In this document: positions 8,621 through 17,322 of the stretch, one piece after another | Layout: each line of letters opens with the position of its first letter | Position numbering within the stretch: position 1 is the first letter of the stretch | Assembly: GCA_002405875.1 (NCBI GenBank) | Contig: DHMR01000021.1 | Coordinates: 1 to 37,456, forward strand | Source: a bacterium UBA4637 | GTDB taxonomy: Bacteria > Bacteroidota > Bacteroidia > Bacteroidales > Bacteroidaceae | Direction of reading: 5' to 3' | Length of the DNA: 37,456 nucleotides | Translations under genes and position numbers: made by a program | Notes under the pieces: generated by a model | Told to the model about the DNA's origin: nothing | Databases searched by the model: none | What the model saw: the letters and a program-made list of their open reading frames with translations, nothing else

Positions 8621-9847
8621 TTAATATTCGCGCTCGATCAATTCCAAGCACATGCGACTATTATGATAAGGACACTTCCAAAAGCCCGCCTTATCATCCT
8701 CTAAATTCAAGCTGCCATCCTCAAGCACAGCCCAATGCCATTCACCGTTTTGGTTATCCAAAAGATGCTTGGCCACATAGTTCCAGCACTGAATGGCAAC
8801 CTCCAAGGATTCCTCTGTACGAAAATACTGATAAAGGTCAATATGACCAATGATATTCTCGCACTGCACCCACCACTGACGCTGCAAGTCATATCGGTCG
8901 TCATCCTTCCAATGTTCATAGACCATGCTACCGTCTGGTCGCAATCCCTCGTCTGCAGCCTCGGCTATTCGGCGAATCACCTTTTCGATTTTCTGAAGCA
9001 AAGGTTTATCACCTAGAACCAGAGCCGTCTCATGCAACAACCAAGAAGCCTCAATATCATGACCGTAGCTCTCGATATTGCGCTTGCCTTGCCACTCATC
9101 ATTGAAGAAAAGGTCAAGATGATAAGTTTGCTTGTTAAGCAATTTCTCTGTGAAAATATCCAAGAGATTGCGAATACTTTTCTCCAATTCTGGAGTTTTC
9201 CAAACACGATAGAGATTCGTATAAGGCTCAATGACATGAAGATGCGTATTCATCGTACGGCTTCCATTCTCATCCTTGTCGCTCAAGCGCATATCGGCTA
9301 TAGGATTCCACTCACGAGTCAACGCCTCGATATAACCATTATTCTTTCTATCAAAAGCATGCTGCTCAATATCATGGTAGAGCGAGATGGCGATATCAAG
9401 GGCCTCCTTATCACCCGTGGCACGAGCATATTCAGACATACCATAGATCGTAAAGCCGATGGCATAGGTCTGCTTCTTCATATCCAAAGGATTACCTTTG
9501 TAATCGACGCTCCAAAACACGCCACCATATTCCTTGTCCAGGAAATGGTCACGCACATAGTTCTTTGCACGAGTGGCAGCCTTCAGGTACTCCGGATTGC
9601 CCAATACACGGTAAGCTGCCGAGAAAGCCCACAAGATGCGGGCATTCAGAATGGCTCCTTTCTCGGCTTCAGGATGCACTTTTTCATGTCCATCAATACG
9701 CCCATAGTAGCCACCATTCACAGGATCCGTCACACGGTCAATCCAATAGTTGAGGATGTTCTTCTCCAAGACATCCTTCATTGCTTGCTTCAAATTTTCC
9801 ATAGAGGTATTTAGTTTTAATGATTTAAAATCTATTTCGTATGGCAT
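8621..9847 (-). CDS. Cellobiose/mannobiose 2-epimerase (AGE family)
   Basis: A 408-residue (alpha/alpha)6-barrel epimerase of the N-acylglucosamine 2-epimerase family. Seen: NYWIDRVTDPVNGGYYGRID near the N-terminus, LWAFSAAYRV, MNTHLHVIEPYTNLYR and SYGHDIEASWLLHE with conserved His, WWVQCENIIG, and C-terminal WKCPYHNSRMCLELIER with another conserved His. It converts the reducing mannose of beta-1,4-mannobiose into glucose in the cytoplasm, feeding GH130. It starts 13 nt after the transporter gene, so it is translationally close-coupled. An in-frame Met16 (9802) would give 393 residues, nearer the family's usual length; I keep the upstream ATG because AAGAGGA lies about 10 nt before it. Last gene of the CE7-GH26-GH130-GPH operon. 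Confidence 0.9.
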   Translation of the reverse strand: MPYEIDFKSLKLNTSMENLKQAMKDVLEKNILNYWIDRVTDPVNGGYYGRIDGHEKVHPEAEKGAILNARILWAFSAAYRVLGNPEYLKAATRAKNYVRDHFLDKEYGGVFWSVDYKGNPLDMKKQTYAIGFTIYGMSEYARATGDKEALDIAISLYHDIEQHAFDRKNNGYIEALTREWNPIADMRLSDKDENGSRTMNTHLHVIEPYTNLYRVWKTPELEKSIRNLLDIFTEKLLNKQTYHLDLFFNDEWQGKRNIESYGHDIEASWLLHETALVLGDKPLLQKIEKVIRRIAEAADEGLRPDGSMVYEHWKDDDRYDLQRQWWVQCENIIGHIDLYQYFRTEESLEVAIQCWNYVAKHLLDNQNGEWHWAVLEDGSLNLEDDKAGFWKCPYHNSRMCLELIEREY

Positions 9848-9860
9848 ACCAGTAGTCCTC

Positions 9861-11204
9861 TTATTTTTTAATCGGGAATAACCAAGTCAATACCATCAAT
9901 AAAAGCGCAATGGCTGCAGGGAACAAGGAGAACAACGACCAAACCATCGTCAGCACGGAGTCAGTGACAGACTTAGGGTCTATCATCGTGTTGCCCATGG
10001 CATCCGTGATCATATTGGCTCCAGCCAAGCCCAATAACAAGGCGATGAGGGAACCAGAGATAGCGGTACCAAACTTCTGCGACATAGTACCAGAAGAGAA
10101 AATAAGACCTGTAGCAGAAGCACCAAATTTCTCAGTATGATAATCTGCCACATCGGCATACATAGACCAAAGTAATGGAGAATAGATGCCAATTCCGATG
10201 GAAGTCAAAATAACAAGCGCTATCATCACCCAGATGTAAGCAGGGTCCATTGGAAGGAAGAAGAAAGCTACGGAAAGCACTAGACAGAGTGCCGCAGACC
10301 AAAAGAAGGCCATACGCTTACTGCCGACCAAGCGAGTAAACCAAGGAGACACGCCACCGAAAATCATACAAGTTACCTCACCGAATGCCATGAACACCGT
10401 GTAGTTGATAATCAATCCCTCTACCGTCACATTACCATGCAAGCAGTAATCAAACATATATCCTGCCACGGCATAACGGAAACCATTGAAGAAATTGGTG
10501 CAAACAGCGATAGCTGTCATATACAACCATGCCTTGTTATGCACCAAGTCCACAAACTGATGGAAGGAGAATTTCTCCGCACGCTTAGGTTTCAATCGTT
10601 CCTTGGTAAGAAGGCCGCAAGCCAAGGTCATGACGGCTGCCACAATACCCAGCAAAGCACCAATCACAGCATACTGATGGGCATCTGTTCCACCCACAAA
10701 CTTCTGCAAGTATGGGAAAGAAAGCAAGGTAACGAAGCCCATGGCATAAGCACCAACCATGCGGAAAGAAGAGAACTGATTTTTCTCATCATCATTATCA
10801 GTCATCACACCCAACAACGAACCGTATGGCACGTTGACCATGGTGTATACAGCCATCATGAGAAGATACAAGGTATAAGCATAGATGCGCTTGCCTACGG
10901 GTCCGAAATCTGGCGTATAAAGTAACAATGCGAATATCAGTCCGAAAGGTATCGCACCGAATATGAGCCATGGACGATAAGTTCCAAAACGACTTTGCGT
11001 ACGATCGGCCAAACTACCCATCAAAGGATCCGTGACGACATCAAACATTCGGGCAATGAGCATCAAAACTGCTGCATCGGCAAATGAAAGTCCAAATACA
11101 TTGGTAAAAAACAAAGGAAAAGCAATAGACATCACCTTCCATACGATGCCACCCGCAGCGGCATCTCCCAAAGCATAAGCTATTTTCTCTTTTAAACTAG
11201 CCAT
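9861..11204 (-). CDS. GPH-family sugar:cation symporter (mannobiose importer)
   Basis: A 447-residue, 12-helix inner-membrane carrier. The N-terminal half has the GPH/MelB signature DVVTDPLMGSLADRTQSRFG followed by YRPWLIFG. The position between GH130 and the 2-epimerase implies import of mannobiose or mannosyl-glucose driven by a cation gradient; the substrate is inferred from the neighbours, as in Bacteroides mannan loci. A large hairpin lies in the 153-nt gap after GH130, possibly lowering or tuning expression of this membrane protein relative to the upstream genes. Confidence 0.88.
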   Translation of the reverse strand: MASLKEKIAYALGDAAAGGIVWKVMSIAFPLFFTNVFGLSFADAAVLMLIARMFDVVTDPLMGSLADRTQSRFGTYRPWLIFGAIPFGLIFALLLYTPDFGPVGKRIYAYTLYLLMMAVYTMVNVPYGSLLGVMTDNDDEKNQFSSFRMVGAYAMGFVTLLSFPYLQKFVGGTDAHQYAVIGALLGIVAAVMTLACGLLTKERLKPKRAEKFSFHQFVDLVHNKAWLYMTAIAVCTNFFNGFRYAVAGYMFDYCLHGNVTVEGLIINYTVFMAFGEVTCMIFGGVSPWFTRLVGSKRMAFFWSAALCLVLSVAFFFLPMDPAYIWVMIALVILTSIGIGIYSPLLWSMYADVADYHTEKFGASATGLIFSSGTMSQKFGTAISGSLIALLLGLAGANMITDAMGNTMIDPKSVTDSVLTMVWSLFSLFPAAIALLLMVLTWLFPIKK

Positions 11205-11275
11205 TTTTTAATTAATCTTGAATGTTAAGTATTGAGCATTGAAAGATGTTATTCCAACACTAGATAATAAAAATA

Positions 11276-11330
11276 AGGGACCCATCCCCCAAGTTATTTA
11301 TAATAATACGCTTGGGGGAATGAAATCCCT
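11276..11330 (-). terminator. Intra-operon nested hairpin between GH130 and the transporter
   Basis: Inner stem TCCCCCAAG (11285-11293) with CTTGGGGGA (11311-11319), outer AGGGA (11276-11280) with TCCCT (11326-11330). On the minus strand the outer stem is followed by the T-rich TATTTTTATTAT. It may act as a partial terminator/attenuator or as an mRNA-processing barrier; which one is not decided by the sequence. Confidence 0.6.
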
Positions 11331-11357
11331 ACAATCTTTTTATCATCTTTTACTTAT

Positions 11358-12530
11358 TTACTTACCAAGAGTTGCCTTATTCTTAGCAATCAGCTTCTTA
11401 ATAGTCTCTACACTAAGAGCGGTGCGATACCCATCCTGAGGAGTATTCATGCAGTAATCCACCAACTTATCAATAGTAGAAGTTGCCACATGCATACGAG
11501 TATCAGAAGAAGCATAGTAGATAAATACCTTGCCATCCTCGTCAGCAATCCAGCCATTGGCAAAAACCACATTCATCACATCGCCGATGTACTCTCCTCC
11601 CTCTGGCACGAGCAAGTATCCACCTGGCTCAGCGATAACCTTAGTAGGATCCTCCAAAGATGTCATGTACATATAGAGGACATAACGAAGCCCCGATGCA
11701 CAACCACGCACGCCATGTGCCAAGTGCAACCATCCCTTAGATGTCTTAATAGGATGAGGGCCCTCGCCATTCTTTACCTCCTGAATCGTATGATAGTGGC
11801 GGGCATTGATAATCTTCTCTTCCTTAATCTCGGCATGAGTGATATCATCAACCAAAGCCCAGCCGATGCCACCACCTGACCCCGTATCAATGAAACCATC
11901 CTGAGGACGTGTGTAGAAAGCATACTTACCATCCACAAACTCAGGATGGAGCACTACATTACGCTGCTGGCTCTTGGTCTTCAAGTCTGGAAGGCGTTCC
12001 CAATTAATCAAGTCCTTAGTACGGGCGATGGCTGCTGTAGCTGTCGCAGCACTCAAATCACCAGGCTGACTGTCATCATGACGCTCTGCACAGAACACAC
12101 CATAAATATAGCCATCCTCATGAGCCGTCAAACGCATATCATAGATGTTGGTTGCAGGAATCACATCCTCCGGCATGGTGATTGGCTCGTCCCAGAAACG
12201 GAAATTGTCGATACCGTTTGGACTTTCCGCCACTGCGAAGAAGCTCTTGCGGTCTGCACCCTCCACACGAACGACAAGGAGATACTTGCCATTCCACTTG
12301 ATAGCACCTGAGTTGAGAGTTGCATTCATCATGATACGTTGCATCAAGTATGGATTACTCTTCTCATCGAAATCGTAGCGCCACTCCAATGGAGTATGCT
12401 CAGCTGTCAAGATAGGATTTTTATACTTCTCGTAGATACCATTTCCCCACTCTACTGGTTCGTTCTTGCGACTCAACAGTTCCTCATGATGAGCGCGAAG
12501 TGCTTTCACTTTCTCTTGAAATGTAGTCAT
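11358..12530 (-). CDS. GH130 4-O-beta-D-mannosyl-D-glucose phosphorylase
   Basis: A 390-residue five-bladed beta-propeller enzyme of GH130 (subfamily 1 type). It phosphorolyses mannosyl-beta-1,4-glucose to alpha-mannose-1-phosphate and glucose in the cytoplasm; no signal peptide. D131 in [13 protein letters not shown] is at the position of the catalytic acid Asp131 of the Bacteroides fragilis enzyme, and R89, H216/R209-type residues ([38 protein letters not shown]) form the typical phosphate and sugar pocket. Its substrate is made by the epimerase encoded two genes downstream. A 110-nt A/T-rich gap with degenerate TTGAAGATTGA-like repeats separates it from the upstream GH26 gene. Confidence 0.93.
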   Translation of the reverse strand: MTTFQEKVKALRAHHEELLSRKNEPVEWGNGIYEKYKNPILTAEHTPLEWRYDFDEKSNPYLMQRIMMNATLNSGAIKWNGKYLLVVRVEGADRKSFFAVAESPNGIDNFRFWDEPITMPEDVIPATNIYDMRLTAHEDGYIYGVFCAERHDDSQPGDLSAATATAAIARTKDLINWERLPDLKTKSQQRNVVLHPEFVDGKYAFYTRPQDGFIDTGSGGGIGWALVDDITHAEIKEEKIINARHYHTIQEVKNGEGPHPIKTSKGWLHLAHGVRGCASGLRYVLYMYMTSLEDPTKVIAEPGGYLLVPEGGEYIGDVMNVVFANGWIADEDGKVFIYYASSDTRMHVATSTIDKLVDYCMNTPQDGYRTALSVETIKKLIAKNKATLGK

Positions 12531-12640
12531 AATTATTTTGCTCTTATTTATTATCTATTTATATGTTCAATCTTCAAACATTATCATCAATCTTCTCAAA
12601 CGATAAAGCTATAGGAATCTTACTCTTTTTTCTTCACTAT

Positions 12641-13810
12641 TTACTTAACGTCCTTGATGTCATTCACGAATAGGATCTTTGATTCCTGATAGAATTTCTT
12701 AAAGTCCTTGACGATGGCACCATCTTTCACACCAGGCAGATAGGCTTCTTCCTGTGGTTTGTCCCAAGCGTTACGCCAGAAAAGCACGTAGCTAAGTTGA
12801 TAGTTCTGAAGTACAGGCCAAAGCGTTTTCGTAAACCAATCCTTCTTCTTGGATATACCTCGGCAACCAGTCTCCGTCAGCGCCGCCATCTTGCCCACTT
12901 TTTCTGAAGCTTGCTTCAACACATCAAGTGTCTCCGTCAAGTTCTTTTGGTAGTTAGCATCATTATTATCAAATTCATAAATATCCACACCTAGAAGATC
13001 CACAAAGTCGCCACCAGGGTAACGATCCAGGAACAAATCAACAGTTTTTTGATCACTGAGGTTAGGAGACCAAGCCCACACGATATTATCGCAGCCTGCT
13101 TTGAGCAAGGTAACGTATGTTTTGGCGAAAAGCATCTTGTACTGGTCTGACGTACAACTGTTGGCACCCCACCAGAACCAACCACCGTTCATCTCGTGCC
13201 AAGGGCGGAATATCACAGGCACTTTCACGCCACAACAAGTCTTAAGAGAATTAATGAACTGAGCAACCTTGCCCAACCAAGCCTCAAACTTTTTTTGTTG
13301 ACTACCACCCTCTAGCACAGCCTTCACCGCATCGCCCTTAGGATCCCAAGCATTCTCACCTGTAACAGGATTCCAAGGGTGCCAGCTCAAGGTCACGACA
13401 CCACCTCGCTTATATTGCGCAATAATTTCTTTGCGCATCCGATCGAATGGCACGCCATCAAGGTTTTCCTTGCTGTCAAGTTCGATCTTACCGAGGTCAA
13501 AGCCCATTATAGCAGGATAATCACCAACCGTCAAGAGTACATCGCTCTTCCCCTCATCCCATTTCCAGGTTGTACCATAGACAGGATCATCTTGATGTCC
13601 CACCATGATTCCTTTCTCCTGCAACAAATGAAGACGTTTCATCAGTTGCTTGGCTGGAGAACAGCACTTCTTCAAAGAAGAAGAAGCTTTTGCACAAGAA
13701 GTACTGGCACTGTTTTCTGAACCCGAGGCACAGCAACCTGAATTTTGAGCAAAAGCTCCCTCAAAGGCAAGGCAACAAACCGCCCCCATCAACATTCTTT
13801 TTATAATCAT
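12641..13810 (-). CDS. GH26 endo-beta-1,4-mannanase, secreted, Cys-rich N-terminus
   Basis: A 389-residue GH26 enzyme. Signal peptide about 1-21 (ending AFA before QNSG). The catalytic acid/base is E206 in FRPWHEMNGGWFWWG, and the nucleophile is E313 in AALTETG; MVGHQDD near residue 70 is also GH26-typical. It cuts or trims mannan to mannobiose. Between signal peptide and catalytic domain is a low-complexity Ser/Ala/Cys segment with C26-C27, C39 and C49-C50 that GH26 enzymes do not need; a further CC pair is at 192-193. No lipobox is present at the signal peptide, so periplasmic or exported location is inferred. It follows CE7 by 60 nt in the same operon. Confidence 0.93.
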   Translation of the reverse strand: MIIKRMLMGAVCCLAFEGAFAQNSGCCASGSENSASTSCAKASSSLKKCCSPAKQLMKRLHLLQEKGIMVGHQDDPVYGTTWKWDEGKSDVLLTVGDYPAIMGFDLGKIELDSKENLDGVPFDRMRKEIIAQYKRGGVVTLSWHPWNPVTGENAWDPKGDAVKAVLEGGSQQKKFEAWLGKVAQFINSLKTCCGVKVPVIFRPWHEMNGGWFWWGANSCTSDQYKMLFAKTYVTLLKAGCDNIVWAWSPNLSDQKTVDLFLDRYPGGDFVDLLGVDIYEFDNNDANYQKNLTETLDVLKQASEKVGKMAALTETGCRGISKKKDWFTKTLWPVLQNYQLSYVLFWRNAWDKPQEEAYLPGVKDGAIVKDFKKFYQESKILFVNDIKDVK

Positions 13811-13870
13811 GTTTTAAATATATATGTTGTAGTTTAGTAAATATTCTTATCAACACAAACATTTATAGGA

Positions 13871-15211
13871 TCATTTTCCCAACAAGTGTTTCGTCAAGAA
13901 TTCCTGCCATTCATCCCATTGTTCCTGATACCAATAATGCCCCGTCTGCTGATAGACACTCAATGCCTTAGGAGCCTTGATGGTATTATAGAGGCCATAG
14001 GAGGATGTTGGAGGAACGACTTCGTCATTATAGCCGAAACTATACCAACCTGGAACTGTAATACGGCGGGCAAAGTTGACACCGTCATAATATCTCGCAC
14101 CGGCCACACGAGCCTTGAGCACATCACTAGAAAGCTTAGCAAGGTTGCCCTTGTCAGCCATCTTCAAGACATTCTTTCCTTCATTATAGAAATAATGTGG
14201 CCAACCGCCAGCCACTCCATAGAGTTCAGCCTCATAGTCGCACATGGCATCATGAACCGCCGCCAAGAAAGTTACTCGTTTGTCAAGTGCGGCTACCGCC
14301 AAGGAGAGGAATCCACCCTGCGAAGCACCCGTCACGCCAAGAGTCTTACCATCCCACTCGTCAAGAGACGCAATCATATCGACTCCACGCACAGCACCTG
14401 TCACGATACGTTTGTAAGCATTGCGATCAGGATTGTCGAGATTTGTCTCCCAGTAATTATTCAGAGCACCATTCAGCAAGTCATCATATACCTTTTGTTT
14501 CATGGTGACAGGAATGCCATGAACGCCAATTTCCAAGACAATACACTTGCCGGGAGCTGTATAAGTATCGCCACTGTATGGACGGACACCGGCACCAGGT
14601 ACTCGGAGCAAAGCTGGGTATTTACCTGGCTTTACTGGTACTGAGAGAACCCCATACATCTTGGAGTTCCAACTATTGTTATTATAGCTCACTTCATAGA
14701 CATTTACATCCTTGGTACATCTCTCAGGCAAAAGCACCTTGGTAGGATTCAAGTCGTTTTGACGAGCTTCATTCAAAGCTTTTGTCCAAAAGGCATCAAA
14801 ATGATTAGGCTCCTGAGCGAAAGGGATTACTTTCTCTGGAGAGAAAGCCGCAGTGCAAAGCCCTTCATAATCTTTACCTGCAACATGTGCCACCACTTTC
14901 AGGCGATAGAACCCCGGAGTCGTCATACTTCCAGTCCAACTCATCGTACCATCTTTGAGGTTTCTACTTTTCTTCACTTGTGGGTACATCACAGGTCCCG
15001 CCTCATAGTCAATCTTGACATCATTCAACAGAGTACCACTTTTTCTGACGTTCACCACAAAGTTTGCTTTCTCGCCCACCTTGTAATTCCAATCTTGGTG
15101 GTCAGGTGTCACTGTCACTACGATGTTGTTACCTCTAACCTGTGCGCTGATGCCCAAAGAGCCCAGCACACAGAAGAGGATACCTATAATTATTAACCTA
15201 AAATCCTTCAT
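13871..15211 (-). CDS. CE7-type acetyl esterase (acetyl xylan/mannan esterase)
   Basis: A 446-residue secreted alpha/beta hydrolase. Signal peptide about 1-23 (SLGISA before QVRG); N-terminal Ig-like beta domain about 25-125 (VTVTPDHQDWNYKVGEKANFVV); CE7 hydrolase domain about 130-446. The catalytic triad is S297 in GASQGG, D396 in GYNDEVVPP and H425 in QQTGHYW. CE7 enzymes remove acetyl groups from oligosaccharides; in this locus the natural target would be acetylated glucomannan (inference). First gene of the CE7-GH26-GH130-GPH-epimerase operon, with its own promoter sharing an upstream box with susC. Confidence 0.88.
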   Translation of the reverse strand: MKDFRLIIIGILFCVLGSLGISAQVRGNNIVVTVTPDHQDWNYKVGEKANFVVNVRKSGTLLNDVKIDYEAGPVMYPQVKKSRNLKDGTMSWTGSMTTPGFYRLKVVAHVAGKDYEGLCTAAFSPEKVIPFAQEPNHFDAFWTKALNEARQNDLNPTKVLLPERCTKDVNVYEVSYNNNSWNSKMYGVLSVPVKPGKYPALLRVPGAGVRPYSGDTYTAPGKCIVLEIGVHGIPVTMKQKVYDDLLNGALNNYWETNLDNPDRNAYKRIVTGAVRGVDMIASLDEWDGKTLGVTGASQGGFLSLAVAALDKRVTFLAAVHDAMCDYEAELYGVAGGWPHYFYNEGKNVLKMADKGNLAKLSSDVLKARVAGARYYDGVNFARRITVPGWYSFGYNDEVVPPTSSYGLYNTIKAPKALSVYQQTGHYWYQEQWDEWQEFLTKHLLGK

Positions 15212-15300
15212 TGTTTAGTTATGGTTATATTTATTGGTTAAAATGGCACTTTCATGCCACCCGTTAGACATGTTAGTTATCTCTTCATTGATTACGGTTG

Positions 15301-15356
15301 CAAAGATATAACAAAAAAGCGAAACATCATTGTATTATTTTGCTGAATACTTACAC
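15301..15356 (-). promoter_or_regulatory. Promoter and putative activator box of the CE7 operon
   Basis: The -7 is TATCTTTG (15308..15301) with no TTG at the usual -33 place. Upstream, the 19-bp imperfect dyad GTATTCAGCAAAATAATAC occupies 15350..15332, leaving 23 nt to the -7. The same box at the same distance precedes susC and the 345-aa gene. Box half-sites GTATT and AATAC are perfect inverted copies separated by 9 nt. Confidence 0.6.
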
Positions 15357-15510
15357 TTTCTTTGCAAAGTAACAAAAGTGGTAATTTTAGGGAAGGAAGA
15401 TGGTGAAGGGTGAAGGGTATTTGAGAGGATACCAGAAAAACATTAAAGCAACAAGAATCCTAAAAAATAAAGAAGAGCGAGCTGTCGATAAAAAGGACAG
15501 CAGACTGTCT

Positions 15511-15576
15511 GACTAAAACAGTGTAGCCAACTGACTAATTGAAGGATGCTAAATGACTAATTGAAGGAAGCTAAAT
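15511..15576. repeat. Tandem array of three 22-nt units
   Basis: Units 15511-15532, 15533-15554 and 15555-15576 each begin GACTAA. Units 2 and 3 (GACTAATTGAAGGATGC... and GACTAATTGAAGGAAGC...) differ at one base; unit 1 is degenerate but in register. GACTAG at 15577 begins a truncated fourth copy. Confidence 0.85.
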
Positions 15577-15603
15577 GACTAGAATAGCACTCACTTTCTA
15601 GTT

Positions 15604-15647
15604 ATTTGCAAGTACCAAACAAGCCGTTTGCAAGTACCAAACAAGCC
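15604..15647. repeat. Second tandem repeat with the same 22-nt period
   Basis: TTTGCAAGTACCAAACAAGC plus a final C occurs at 15605-15625 and again, identically, at 15627-15647, a 22-nt period. The unit is unrelated in sequence to the GACTAA array just upstream. Confidence 0.88.
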
Positions 15648-15668
15648 ATTACCGACACAAAAGTAAAA

Positions 15669-15707
15669 GGGCGATAAATCTTTATGCAATCTAAAGATTT
15701 ATCACCC
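15669..15707 (-). terminator. Terminator of the susC-susD-SGBP-GH5 operon
   Basis: Stem 15669-15684 with 15692-15707 (16 bp, one mismatch; core GATAAATCTTTA/TAAAGATTTATC), 7-nt loop. On the minus strand it is followed by TTTTACTTTTG. It lies just past the GH5 stop at 15755. Confidence 0.8.
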
Positions 15708-15754
15708 CACTATATTTATGTTATTACAAAATGAATAACATACAAAGAACCTTT

Positions 15755-17308
15755 TTATTTACGAGTTGCCGCCAAAGCGTCAATGATGTCTTCCTCCGTC
15801 CAAGTCTGTGTACTTCGGTCGAGCAAGCCACTCCACCAAAGACCAGCAGTCTTCTTTTCATTGCAACGCTGCATGAAGTAAGTAGCATACTTCACACGCT
15901 CTTCCATTCCTGGGTGATCGCCAATGGCGCCAAACTCACCGAAGAAATAAGGAACGCCCAAGGCATTGCATCTCTTGGATACGCGATCGAAGATGGCATC
16001 AATATCAGCCTTCTGGTCAGCACCAAACACATTGATGTAGTAGCTCTTCTGCAATTCCTTCTGCTTCTTCACTTCATCAGAATCGGTTGGCTTGATCTCA
16101 ACATCGGCATCATTACCATTGCAGAACCAGTATGGGTCGTAGCTATGGAAAGTAGCGCAAAGGTGGTTGGCAGATGGATCTGTTGGCAACTGGAACTCAT
16201 CCAAAACCACCTGGGTGGTACCATCAGCATAAGTAGAAAACAAGAGGTTGCGATAAGGATTGTTACCACCAGTTGCACGAACCACGTTCACGAAATCTTG
16301 CTGCAACTTGGCGATGGTCTGGTAAGCTACATCACCGGCAGCTGGAGCTGTCCAAGAAGAGTTGTTGTTCAGAATCTCATTGAATGACTCGAAGATCAAC
16401 TTATCGTCATAATCCTTAAACTCATTAGCAATCTGCTTCCAGATAGCCTGGTAAATCTTGGTCACGTTGTCGTAGTCATCGCCAGCGTGCAACCAAGCCG
16501 AGTTAGGGTCACCGCTCTTGTTGTTAGCACCACTATCATGCTGGACATTGATGATGCAATACATGCCTGCATCGTGAACCATATCTACCACTTCCTTCAC
16601 TCTAGCCATCCAAGCGGCGTCGATCGTATAGTCGGCGTCATTGCCTGTATAGGTCTTATTGAAATGAGGGATGTGAGGATACCAAGTAACAGGGATACGA
16701 ATTACATTGATACCCTTAGCCTTCAATGCATCGATGGTAGCGGAAGTAATCTCTGGCTGTCCCCAGGCTGTCTCCCAATCCTTAGGGGTCTTTTCCGCTG
16801 GATTCCACCAGTCGCCATAAGGAGCAGACTCCAGGTTGTTGCCCATGTTGTAACCGAGTTTGAAGTTAGTCACCATGTCGTGAGCACTCTCATGACCGTC
16901 AGCCACGATACCTTTCTGGTTGACAGTGATGGTGGAAACCAAACCGCCGGCATTCACAGTAATAGTACCAGTACGTGGGACTCCCTCGTTCTTAGCAACC
17001 ATCACCTTAAAATAAGAGCGATAGTTGGTAGCCGTAGAATCGGAAATATTCCAGCCATAGCCCTCGGATGGAGCAACAGTCAACCACTCTTTAGCCTCAT
17101 CAGAAACCGAGACCGACCAATCAACGTTGGTATTGACACCCAACATTGCCGAACCTTCGCCAATAGCAAACTCCAAGGAAGTTACCGCTGCATCGTCTTT
17201 AGTAACAGTAAGTCCTGTAGCCTCTATCGAATCGCTATCGGAGCAGCTCTGCATAAACAGAGCTGCCACAAACAGGAGTGCGAAGCTAAATATATTCTTT
17301 AATTTCAT
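15755..17308 (-). CDS. Surface lipoprotein endo-glycanase: BACON domain plus GH5 (GH5_4-like)
   Basis: A 517-residue lipoprotein. The lipobox ends in C22 (ALFMQSC), followed by acidic SDSDS typical of surface-exported Bacteroidota lipoproteins. Residues about 35-132 form a BACON domain (VNTNVDWSVSVSDEAKEWLTV, ...STITVNQKG), which usually spaces the enzyme from the membrane. The GH5 domain (about 142-517) has YNMGNNLE, RIPVTWYPH, acid/base E311 in ESFNE and nucleophile E458 in GEFG. The motif spacing resembles GH5_4, a subfamily with endo-glucanases, xyloglucanases and glucomannan-active enzymes. In this locus it is probably the surface endo-acting glucomannanase. It lies 14 nt after the SGBP gene, last in the susC operon. 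Confidence 0.88.
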   Translation of the reverse strand: MKLKNIFSFALLFVAALFMQSCSDSDSIEATGLTVTKDDAAVTSLEFAIGEGSAMLGVNTNVDWSVSVSDEAKEWLTVAPSEGYGWNISDSTATNYRSYFKVMVAKNEGVPRTGTITVNAGGLVSTITVNQKGIVADGHESAHDMVTNFKLGYNMGNNLESAPYGDWWNPAEKTPKDWETAWGQPEITSATIDALKAKGINVIRIPVTWYPHIPHFNKTYTGNDADYTIDAAWMARVKEVVDMVHDAGMYCIINVQHDSGANNKSGDPNSAWLHAGDDYDNVTKIYQAIWKQIANEFKDYDDKLIFESFNEILNNNSSWTAPAAGDVAYQTIAKLQQDFVNVVRATGGNNPYRNLLFSTYADGTTQVVLDEFQLPTDPSANHLCATFHSYDPYWFCNGNDADVEIKPTDSDEVKKQKELQKSYYINVFGADQKADIDAIFDRVSKRCNALGVPYFFGEFGAIGDHPGMEERVKYATYFMQRCNEKKTAGLWWSGLLDRSTQTWTEEDIIDALAATRK

Positions 17309-17322
17309 AATCTTTCAGTTTT

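Larger units (their letters stand above)
15212..15754. other. 543-bp intergenic region between the susC operon end and the CE7 promoter
   Basis: It contains, left to right, the CE7 leader and promoter (to 15356), a GAAGGGT tandem (about 15403-15418), a hairpin GCTGTC/GACAGC (15481-15501) abutting the palindrome CAGACTGTCTG (15501-15511), two 22-nt-period direct-repeat arrays (15511-15576 and 15604-15647), and the terminator of the upstream operon (15669-15707). I see no coding sequence. Confidence 0.75.

Noticed and set aside
15511..15647. CRISPR array
   Set aside because: Units are directly adjacent, only 22 nt, with no variable spacers and no cas genes.
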